From Limnoglobus sp. (GTDB lineage: Bacteria; Planctomycetota; Planctomycetia; Gemmatales; Gemmataceae): 11,310 nt of DNA. The first letter of the stretch is position 1. Each line of letters opens with the position of its first letter. The position numbers were made by a program, and so were the translations under genes. The notes under the pieces were generated by a model. It had not been told where the DNA came from. It did no database searches and was given only the letters and a program-made list of their open reading frames with translations. Shown here piece after piece: positions 6,300 through 11,310 of the stretch. The stretch is taken from NCBI GenBank assembly GCA_025353985.1, contig JANXNT010001182.1:1-11310 (forward strand), written 5' to 3'.

Positions 6300-7733
6300 T
6301 CAATTTCGATTCAAACCGCGGATAGGGTCCGAGTGATAGATGTGATGCGGGCGATTTTCGGTGTCGGTCCACGCGGTCGTTTTCGGTAAACCGAGAGAAT
6401 CGTAGATCGTTGCGGCGAAGTTTTCGGGGGTCTGCGGGTCGGTTGCGGGGTACGCGCCTTTTGCATCGGATGACCCGATCACGCGGCCACCGACCACGCC
6501 ACCACCCGCAAGCCAGAGGCTTTGCACGGCACCCCAGTGATCTCGTCCGGCGTGTTTGTAATGTGTGGGTAGCGTCGAAACCTTCGGCGTTCGCCCGAAC
6601 TCGCCGGCCATCACGATCAGCGTCGATTCGAGCAACCCGCGTTCCTGCAAATCGTCGAGCAATGCGGACAGTGCTCGATCCGTCGGCGGAAACAGCTTGT
6701 CTTTCAGGTGCGGGAAAGCGTTGCCGTGCGTGTCCCACGTCTCGTTGTTGCCCAAATTCACTTGCACGAGATTTACGCCCGCTTCGACGAGGCGTGCGGA
6801 CATGAGCAGGCTCCAGCCGAACGCATTGCGGCCGTAACGGTCGAGTTCGCGCTCGCTGGCATGTTGCAAATCGAACGCTTTCCGCACGCGGCGATCCGTG
6901 AGTAACGACACTGCATCGCCACGGGATCGCTGATACGCGCCGGTCGCTCCCAAGCGATCCATCGACTGCCGTTGCCCGTCGATCGCTTTGAGAATATCCA
7001 TGCGAGAAACGAAGCGCAGCGGATCGACGCCTTGCGGCAGTTCCAGATCCGGCAGCACGAACGAAGTGCGTTTCCCGGCGAATTTGCGATCCTGATGATC
7101 GAACTCGTACTCCGGGAACGCTCCGTAGGCTTTCGGCTCGAACGCGGACATTTCGAGGAACCACGGGTCTCGAGCCCGCCCCATGATGCCTGCAAACTGG
7201 CCAGGCGTTACGTTCCCGCTATTGTGGACGATCTTGTCTGGCAACACCACGGCCGGCGGCAAGTTATTGCGTGGCCGCGTGACGGCATTCGCCACGGCCG
7301 CGAGACTCGGCCAATCGCCGGGTCGCGGCAGACTTGGGTTGAACCCGACCGGCAATTGCGATTGCCCCGTGAGCATAATGTGATGGCTGCCGGAATGATC
7401 GTTCGATCGATGTGTCAGCGAGCGGACCAGCGACCACATCTTCGATCGCGACGCAAGCATCGGCAGGTGTTCGCAAATTCGCACACCCGGCGTAGCGGTC
7501 GCAATCGGCCGAAATTCGCCGCGAATTTCCGCCGGCGCATCGGGCTTGAGGTCGAAGCTATCGTGCTGACCGAGGCCGCCCGAAAGGAAGATGTAAATGA
7601 CGGATCGCGCCGACTTCGTAGGCTTTGCATTTTCCGCACGCAACGGTGCCAGATGCTCGAGGCCAAGGCCTAACAAAGACGAAGCACCCGCTTGGAGCGC
7701 AACGCGTCGCGAAACGATAGGGTGTGCAAACAT
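6300..7733 (-). CDS. DUF1501 protein with Tat-type signal
   Basis: A 477-aa exported protein of the DUF1501 family (PF07394, alkaline-phosphatase/sulfatase-like fold), greatly expanded in planctomycetes; biochemical function unknown. Residues 1-33 carry a twin-arginine-like signal: SRRVALQ at 8-14, then a hydrophobic GASSLLGLGL. Family marks follow in order: IYIFLSGGLGQHDSFDLKPDAP (46-67), LTHRSNDHSGSHHIMLTG (106-123), NNLPPAVVLP, then WDTHG, VMAGEFGRTPKV and GRDHWGAVQSLWLAGGG. The C-terminal IYDSLGL...RPHHIYHSDPI is also typical. I chose the Met at 7733, preceded by GAGG at 9 nt, because it puts the Tat motif near the N-terminus; the frame is open to 7850. Most planctomycete copies sit beside a DUF1549/DUF1553 cytochrome-like gene; none is present here. 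Confidence 0.93.
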   Translation of the reverse strand: MFAHPIVSRRVALQAGASSLLGLGLEHLAPLRAENAKPTKSARSVIYIFLSGGLGQHDSFDLKPDAPAEIRGEFRPIATATPGVRICEHLPMLASRSKMWSLVRSLTHRSNDHSGSHHIMLTGQSQLPVGFNPSLPRPGDWPSLAAVANAVTRPRNNLPPAVVLPDKIVHNSGNVTPGQFAGIMGRARDPWFLEMSAFEPKAYGAFPEYEFDHQDRKFAGKRTSFVLPDLELPQGVDPLRFVSRMDILKAIDGQRQSMDRLGATGAYQRSRGDAVSLLTDRRVRKAFDLQHASERELDRYGRNAFGWSLLMSARLVEAGVNLVQVNLGNNETWDTHGNAFPHLKDKLFPPTDRALSALLDDLQERGLLESTLIVMAGEFGRTPKVSTLPTHYKHAGRDHWGAVQSLWLAGGGVVGGRVIGSSDAKGAYPATDPQTPENFAATIYDSLGLPKTTAWTDTENRPHHIYHSDPIRGLNRN

Positions 7734-8028
7734 AACCGAAGCCTCGCCAGGCAGGAGTGAACGCGAGGAAGAATGAGACTGTAGTATGGCGGATGGGAAT
7801 CGAGAACGCGAAAGGATTCTGTTTTTTGATCGGTTGTAAACTTCTCTCACCCTGTCAGTCCGAACGCTTTCGCAATCGTCACGGCTTCGCTAACCGCGAT
7901 ACTTTTCCTAGGCGGCTCGTTGGTCGTACGATCTTCTAAAACTTTCCAAGTTTCATTCAAGTCGCGTTCCTTTCGCTGTTCTCAAGAGGCACCATGTAAT
8001 TATTACATCACCCACTCCGAGGTCCGCC
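7734..8028. other. Divergent intergenic region (DUF1501 / BON protein)
   Basis: These 295 nt separate two divergently transcribed genes and should hold both promoters. No conserved coding sequence is visible; short open frames here have no recognisable content or convincing ribosome site. A CATACT -10-like hexamer for the DUF1501 side lies at 7792-7797 on the minus strand, without a clear -35. The BON side ends with the palindrome annotated separately. Confidence 0.5.
7994..8008. promoter_or_regulatory. Perfect 15-bp AT-rich palindrome upstream of BON gene
   Basis: ATGTAAT-T-ATTACAT is an exact palindrome (7-nt arms, 1-nt centre) ending 20 nt before the BON gene start. It overlaps a possible -10 (TGTAAT, 7995-8000). 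Its size and symmetry fit an operator for a dimeric regulator (TetR, MarR or Fur-like in general form), and its AT-richness stands out from the surroundings. No regulator gene is adjacent. Confidence 0.45.
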
Positions 8029-8805
8029 ATGCGTGCGAGCCACACTTTTCGCTCTGGAATCGCCTGTTTGTGCCTGGGATGCATCCCCGGCGCGATCGTT
8101 GGGAGTGAACCGATACCGTTGCATCTCCCCAAAGAGGTCGTAACGACCGACTTCGACCTGATGTGCCGCGTCAAGTCGGCGATTGCATCGGACCCGATGT
8201 TGAAGAACATCAACCTGATGGTGAGCGTCATCGATGGCGGTGCGGTCGTGGGTGGGGCGGTGGCATCGGATGCGATGTCGGCTCGCGTGTCGCAATTACT
8301 CCGAACGGTGCCAGGGGTTACGGATGTAAAGGTCTCGTGCTGGGTGCCAGCCGTGGAAGATCCGTTGCGGAAGCTGGTCGCCGCACGCTTGAAAACGGCA
8401 TCCATACCAAGCGAAATACTCGATCCGAGAGTCGGCGCGACGATTGTCACGCTACGGCATATCCCGACGATGTCGTATTTGCTCGAACCGGCAGCGGTTC
8501 GCCCGGCTATGAGTGCGTATTCGCCAGTTCCGCCACCCGCACCGCCTGCACCATCGGGGCCGCCGGAGTTTCCGACGATTCCGTCGCCGTCGGTTCCGGT
8601 TATTCCGAAGCAAGACGTGGCCGCTGCTGTGGAAGCGGTTCAGTCGTCCGAACTGCGGTATTCGACGCTAACCGTTGCCGTAAAAGGCGGTGCGGTCACA
8701 ATTTCCGGTACCACATCCGATGCCGCCGACGCGTGGGAGTTGGCATCGGAGTTGCGTAAAGTTCCCGGCGTTGATCGTGTGATCGTCGGGTTGCGGCCTC
8801 GCTAG
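8029..8805 (+). CDS. Secreted protein with two BON domains
   Basis: A 258-aa exported protein. An N-terminal signal peptide (about 1-26, ending near IVGS) contains three cysteines (CLCLGC), but the lipobox is not canonical. A BON domain covers about 43-106 (FDLMCRVKSAIASDP, GGAVVGGAVAS, VPGVTDVKVSCWV). A middle part (107-160) has no recognised fold. A Pro-rich linker (166-194, PVPPPAPPAP and on) follows, then a second BON domain at about 196-256 (VAAAVEAVQSS, GGAVTISGTTSDAADAWELASELRKVPGVDRVIV). BON domains bind membranes or phospholipid and occur in OsmY and secretin-linked proteins, which suggests a periplasmic/envelope role; the exact function is unknown. The start has GAGG 7 nt upstream. 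The phosphoesterase gene follows after 77 nt on the same strand. Confidence 0.85.
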   Translation: MRASHTFRSGIACLCLGCIPGAIVGSEPIPLHLPKEVVTTDFDLMCRVKSAIASDPMLKNINLMVSVIDGGAVVGGAVASDAMSARVSQLLRTVPGVTDVKVSCWVPAVEDPLRKLVAARLKTASIPSEILDPRVGATIVTLRHIPTMSYLLEPAAVRPAMSAYSPVPPPAPPAPSGPPEFPTIPSPSVPVIPKQDVAAAVEAVQSSELRYSTLTVAVKGGAVTISGTTSDAADAWELASELRKVPGVDRVIVGLRPR

Positions 8806-8843
8806 CGAAAATTCCGGTCGAATTCGCTAGTCTCTCGACCCGC

Positions 8844-8868
8844 TCCGTTCTACGATCATACGAACGGA
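8844..8868 (+). other. Inverted repeat in gap before phosphoesterase gene
   Basis: TCCGTTC (8844-8850) and GAACGGA (8862-8868) are exact complements with an 11-nt loop, ending 14 nt before the phosphoesterase start. There is no T-run, so a terminator is unlikely. The hairpin could be a binding site or a leader structure near the ribosome site, which is itself weak (GGGTAGC). Confidence 0.35.
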
Positions 8869-8882
8869 ACACGGGTAGCTGC

Positions 8883-9644
8883 ATGCGCATCCTAATCATC
8901 TCCGATATTCACTCGAATTGGCCCGCACTTGCTGCCGTCCAAGAACCATTCGACGTTTGCCTTTGTGTCGGCGATCTCGTCGAATATGGCCCGCAACCAA
9001 TCGAAGTCATCCAGTGGGTTCGCGAACGTGCGTTGCATTGCGTACGCGGCAATCACGATCATGGCACCGCACAGAATATCGACGTCTTCGGCGTCGGCGG
9101 ATTCCGCTACCTGACGATGGCCACACGACATTCGACAATCGAGCTTTTGAACGCGGACGATCGACGGTATTTGGCGGACTTGCCCACGGTGAAGTTGTTT
9201 ACGCTTGCGGGCAAGCGTTACCTCATGGTTCACGCTAGCCCGCGCGATCCACTCGACGAATACGTGCCGGCCGATGCGGCACAGTGGGCGACGCGGATCG
9301 CCGGTTTCGCGGTCGATTACGTGCTGGTGGGGCATACGCACCAGCAGTTTTCCATGGACGTCGGCAAAACGAAAGTCATCAATCCCGGTAGCCTCGGTTT
9401 ACAACGCGATGGCAATCCGATGGCACGCTACGCCATCATCGATAATGGGCAGATCGAACTCAAGCAAATCGAATACGACTACGAAGCCACCGTCGCCGCC
9501 CTGGGCAACACGTCTTTCGATCTCAAAGCCAAACAAATGCTCGCGGATGTCTACCGAACCGGCCGTTACGTCCACCCCACGACCGGCGTCAATGGCCACA
9601 CCGAAATGAACGGCAGTTACGCCAAAGTGAAGGCCATCGCCTAG
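8883..9644 (+). CDS. YfcE/calcineurin-type metallophosphoesterase
   Basis: A 253-aa dinuclear-metal phosphoesterase (Calcineurin_phos_2/YfcE-like class), probably hydrolysing phosphodiesters or phosphomonoesters in the cytosol; the substrate is unknown. The five metallophosphoesterase blocks are complete: SDIHSN (7-12; D8, H10), GDLVEYGP (30-37; D31), RGNHDHG (55-61; N57, H58), VHASP (116-120; H117) and VGHTHQQF (149-156; H151, H153). INPGSLGLQRD (166-176) follows and is typical of this subgroup. After the fold comes a tail of about 55 residues (YDYEATVAALGNTSFDLKA and on) seen in longer relatives; its last 25 residues look unstructured. The ribosome site is weak (GGGTAGC), but the start is fixed by the family's MRILIISDIH opening. 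Confidence 0.93.
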   Translation: MRILIISDIHSNWPALAAVQEPFDVCLCVGDLVEYGPQPIEVIQWVRERALHCVRGNHDHGTAQNIDVFGVGGFRYLTMATRHSTIELLNADDRRYLADLPTVKLFTLAGKRYLMVHASPRDPLDEYVPADAAQWATRIAGFAVDYVLVGHTHQQFSMDVGKTKVINPGSLGLQRDGNPMARYAIIDNGQIELKQIEYDYEATVAALGNTSFDLKAKQMLADVYRTGRYVHPTTGVNGHTEMNGSYAKVKAIA

Positions 9645-9689
9645 TTTTTCGCCTCGCCGCGTCGACGTAAGTCCGAATTGCGAAAGTTT

Positions 9690-9716
9690 AAAAACCGTGT
9701 TTTTCGTGTTTTTTCG
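9690..9716 (+). terminator. Weak T-rich terminator candidate after phosphoesterase gene
   Basis: AAAAAC (9690-9695) pairs with GTTTTT (9699-9704) and a second T-run follows (TGTTTTTTCG). The stem is short and almost all A-T, so this is only a candidate, about 45 nt past the stop codon. Confidence 0.3.
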
Positions 9717-9836
9717 TCTCAATAAGCCCCTTTTTTGATCGCAAACGGCGATTGCGTTTCGCGGTATTTTGCCGTATCGTGAACCCAGGTAGTGGGTTAC
9801 GACGAATGCCCTTGTTGAGACGCTCGCTGGAATTAC

Positions 9837-9873
9837 CGACCAAAAATCGACCGAATGCGACCGAAAATCGACC
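9837..9873. repeat. Four CGACC boxes spaced 11, 10 and 11 bp
   Basis: CGACC starts at 9837, 9848, 9858 and 9869, separated by A/T-rich spacers (AAAAAT, GAATG, GAAAAT). Spacing is one DNA turn, so all boxes face one side of the helix. This is the form of a cooperative protein-binding array rather than coding DNA. Confidence 0.7.
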
Positions 9874-9889
9874 GTGCGCGCCTTTTCTG

Positions 9890-9931
9890 TGTCATTTGCG
9901 CGCACTTCTATGTCATTTGCGCGCACTTTTG
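9890..9931. repeat. Two tandem 21-bp direct repeats
   Basis: TGTCATTTGCGCGCACTT plus 3 nt occurs twice head to tail (9890-9910 and 9911-9931), differing at only two positions. The first copy starts 21 bp after the last CGACC box, keeping the roughly 10.5-bp phase. Multiple 20-22-bp repeats of this sort are typical of IS21-family transposon ends (transposase-binding sites). I see no transposase gene, so this would be a solo end or relic; a host regulatory array is the alternative. Confidence 0.7.
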
Positions 9932-10033
9932 GGTACGTCCGTGCACGACACGAATTCTGACTTACGTCATTTCAACGAAAACTTATTGACTTCGGGAAAT
10001 TGTGTGGGCGCTCGGGTGTTTGGGCCATTTCGC

Positions 10034-10885
10034 TTATCCCGCGCCGGCCCAGTTCCTGTTCAGTCCCATTGCCAAGCTTTGCAACTTAGACTGCCAGCGG
10101 CCTTCCATCGCCAAAATGTCGTCGGGGGTGGCTGACGTGCCGGCGACCTCCAAGATCGAAACCTGATAGTCGCTCGGGTCACGGCTCTTGAGACCCAGGT
10201 TGCCCCCGTGCCCCGCTTGGACATAGTTCAGCCACCGCCCCCAGAAGCCCTCAACGCCGGTCGCCGAGCCGACATACTGCTCCTTTGTTTTCGGGCAAGT
10301 TAGCAGGTAAACTCCCCCTGATGAACTCAGGGCCGTTTCCCAACTCTTTGGCATCTTGTCCAACTTCGACAGCGGCTGGATGAAGTTAAGAAACCCAGGG
10401 AACGACTCTTCCTGAAAGGCGGCTCGCAGTTCCGTGATTTGTTTGTCGTTCCGCTCGGCATACTGGATGAAGGCCAGAGCGCCCGCCCCCCAGTCGATGA
10501 ACAACTTGCCGATCAGGTCACTCATCGCGTCGTTCAAGGCGAGATCGTAAACATCGCAACTGCCTGCCATTTCGATGCCGCCCGAGATGTGAGGCATGGG
10601 CGTATCCTTCTCCAACAAACCGCGGTACTTGACTCGGTAGATTCCGCCAAACATATTCTCGTCGTTGTGGTTGACGATAAACTCAGCCCAGTACGTGGCA
10701 GATAATTTCTTCCGGTTCTCGATTCTCTGGCTCGACTGATACGACTCGAACTGGGAACGGTTGTCCCGCCAGAGTTCGTATGGATTGCGACCCTTTGTGG
10801 CCCGCTTGTCCTTATGCCGAACGAGGCGAACATCACCCAGGGGCAAGCTGGCTTCGCGAAGTACAGCATTCAGCATAATCGGCAT
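10034..10885 (-). CDS. GIY-YIG nuclease-domain protein with uncharacterised N-terminal region
   Basis: A 283-aa protein whose C-terminal ~95 residues form a GIY-YIG nuclease domain. GVY is at 191-193 and YVG at 204-206; Arg217 (FWGRW) is on the first helix. The conserved Glu261 (AMEGRWQSKL) and a late Asn276/278 (GLNRN) complete the active site, so it should be catalytically competent with a divalent metal. Residues 1-190 are a separate region (LVRHKDKR, PYELWRDNRSQFESYQ, then YWAEFIVN...MFGGIYRVKYRGLL and CDVYDL). The last part looks like a small beta-rich, possibly PUA/EVE-like binding domain; that is inference only. I recall similar full-length 'GIY-YIG family' proteins across bacteria, function unknown. 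Met1 and Met4 are both possible starts; no clear Shine-Dalgarno. Codon choice and surroundings differ from the left part, which hints at accessory DNA. Confidence 0.82.
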   Translation of the reverse strand: MPIMLNAVLREASLPLGDVRLVRHKDKRATKGRNPYELWRDNRSQFESYQSSQRIENRKKLSATYWAEFIVNHNDENMFGGIYRVKYRGLLEKDTPMPHISGGIEMAGSCDVYDLALNDAMSDLIGKLFIDWGAGALAFIQYAERNDKQITELRAAFQEESFPGFLNFIQPLSKLDKMPKSWETALSSSGGVYLLTCPKTKEQYVGSATGVEGFWGRWLNYVQAGHGGNLGLKSRDPSDYQVSILEVAGTSATPDDILAMEGRWQSKLQSLAMGLNRNWAGAG

Positions 10886-10955
10886 GATAGTTAACCAACG
10901 ATAGGTGTCGCCGAATCAAGAATGGACAGCCCGACAGAAGGGCAGTATTCCAGTT

Positions 10956-10994
10956 ATATTAATGCTGTTTAACCGCTCGCACAAACGAAGTCAA
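10956..10994 (-). promoter_or_regulatory. Candidate promoter(s) of the GIY-YIG gene
   Basis: Two overlapping sigma70-like pairs occur on the minus strand, each with a 17-bp spacer: TTGACT (10989-10994) with TAAACA (10966-10971), and TTGTGC (10979-10984) with TAATAT (10956-10961). Either gives a leader of roughly 60-75 nt. The matches are partial. Confidence 0.35.
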
Positions 10995-11110
10995 ATCGAA
11001 TGAAAAAGTCCGTCCCCGTTTAGCCGCGGCGCGTAGTCTTCGAAGCGAAGCGGGCACGGCGATCGGTTCGCGATGTGATTTTCACGTGAGGTTCCCTTTC
11101 TTGCGCTCTC

Positions 11111-11263
11111 GCGCTGCGGGCTGGAATGAGACGAGGGTTCACGCCAATTCCGGCGCGAGGCGAGCGGGGGAGGTGGCTCAGGTGACTTCCGTTATTCTTC
11201 CTGCGTCGTGGGCGATGTGCATTTTCGATGATGCGATTCTTCTATCGTGCCAGCCCGCTGCGC
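11111..11263. repeat. Second BIME-like pair: imperfect 14-bp inverted repeat, 125 bp apart
   Basis: GCGCTGCGGGCTGG (11111-11124) and CCAGCCCGCTGCGC (11250-11263) are reverse complements at 13 of 14 positions. Both arms continue outward into related sequence on their own strands (AGCCCG..GCG..AAG.AAGGG), a form I associate with short interspersed repeats of planctomycete intergenic DNA. They are unrelated to the hairpins after typA. Confidence 0.55.
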
Positions 11264-11310
11264 AAGCAAGGGCAGGACGTTCACCTCACGCGGAAGCCCC
11301 TTGCTAGCGC
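11260..11310. repeat. Strong inverted repeat at right window edge
   Basis: GCGC-AA-GCAAGGGC (11260-11273) pairs with GCCCCTTGC-TA-GCGC (11296-11310). Thirteen of 14 positions pair, with one A-A mismatch and one bulged C, around a 22-nt loop. It may continue past the window. It overlaps the outer side of the REP-like element, so it could be part of the same repeat. Confidence 0.5.

Larger units (their letters stand above)
9645..10033. other. 389-nt non-coding region with hairpins and phased repeats
   Basis: I see no credible gene here. It holds a T-rich stretch with AAAAAC(CGT)GTTTTT at 9690-9704, a possible weak terminator for the phosphoesterase. A bulged stem follows: CGT and AACCCA (9778-9780, 9782-9787), loop GGTAG, then TGGGTTACG (9793-9801). 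The repeat array at 9837-9931 is annotated separately, and an AT-rich stretch runs from about 9950 to 10000. No terminator for the GIY-YIG gene is evident. Confidence 0.6.
10886..11310. other. 425-nt gene-free right flank
   Basis: This stretch holds the probable GIY-YIG promoter (10956-10994), a GCCC/GGGC mini-hairpin in its leader (10929-10943), and two REP-like elements with a strong inverted repeat at the right edge. Open frames here (for example 11086-11307 on the plus strand) run through the repeats and show no recognisable protein. Confidence 0.55.

Noticed and set aside
9778..9801. Bulged AACCCA/TGGGTT stem considered as part of a tRNA or attachment site
   Set aside because: No acceptor, anticodon or T-arm sequence around it, and no direct repeat found as the other attachment half.
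9399..9926. 175-codon minus-strand open frame overlapping the phosphoesterase gene and the repeat array
   Set aside because: Its first residues simply translate the 21-bp repeats (RANDIEV/RANDTEK), and the rest is antisense to a clear metallophosphoesterase.
11020..11085. Tiny minus-strand open frame (GTG start, 21 codons, basic peptide) with AAAGGGAAC upstream
   Set aside because: GTG start, very short, Arg-rich composition expected from GC-rich DNA, and it lies beside repeat elements. No homologue is recognised.
11086..11307. 73-codon plus-strand open frame
   Set aside because: It runs straight through both REP-like arms and the edge hairpin; no ribosome site or recognisable domain. Likely a spurious frame in repeats.
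1..11310. CRISPR array, tRNA or rRNA genes, retron or toxin-antitoxin pair
   Set aside because: I looked for regularly spaced repeats with unique spacers, cloverleaf signatures, and paired small genes with overlapping stops; none was found.

Overview
The window looks like chromosome from a planctomycete, most likely of the Gemmata-type lineage. The main signs are a Tat-exported DUF1501 protein, a small RRM protein with a long glycine tail, an ATP-grasp ligase of the kind found with planctomycete/methylotroph C1 genes, a two-BON-domain secreted protein, weak or variable Shine-Dalgarno sites, and repeated intergenic hairpins. GC content is moderately high. This placement is inference; no 16S or marker search was possible.

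Layout. 1-1723 (+) is the 3' nine-tenths of typA/bipA, a ribosome-associated translational GTPase whose P-loop lies off the window. 1724-1964 is a convergent gap with at least two inverted REP-like hairpins and a perfect 13-bp stem-loop that probably ends transcription from one or both sides. 5700 to 1965 (-) carries four genes: an M20 dipeptidase, ribulose-phosphate 3-epimerase (rpe), an ATP-grasp ligase whose ATG overlaps the rpe stop (TAATG), and, after a 199-nt leader, a single-RRM glycine-rich RNA-binding protein. 5791-6297 (+) is a membrane-anchored NTF2/DUF4440-like protein. It converges, with only 2 nt between stop codons, on a DUF1501 protein (7733-6300, -). A 295-nt divergent gap with a perfect 7+1+7 palindrome leads to a secreted two-BON-domain protein (8029-8805, +), followed by a YfcE-type metallophosphoesterase (8883-9644, +).

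The right end (9645-11310) looks different: gene-poor, rich in repeats, more AT-rich in places, and with one gene, a GIY-YIG nuclease-domain protein (10885-10034, -). Left of it lies a compact array of four CGACC boxes spaced 11, 10 and 11 bp, then two 21-bp direct repeats. This pattern is periodic at about one or two DNA turns and resembles a transposon end (IS21-like) or another multi-site binding region. Right of it is a second pair of inverted REP-like elements plus a strong inverted repeat running to the window edge.

How the genes fit together. Most are housekeeping or stand-alone. The clearest functional coupling is rpe with the ATP-grasp ligase. The most interesting material is non-coding: two different BIME-like repeat pairs and the helically phased repeat array next to the GIY-YIG gene. 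I see no complete new multi-gene system; the GIY-YIG protein with its uncharacterised N-terminal region plus the repeat array is the best candidate for accessory biology.
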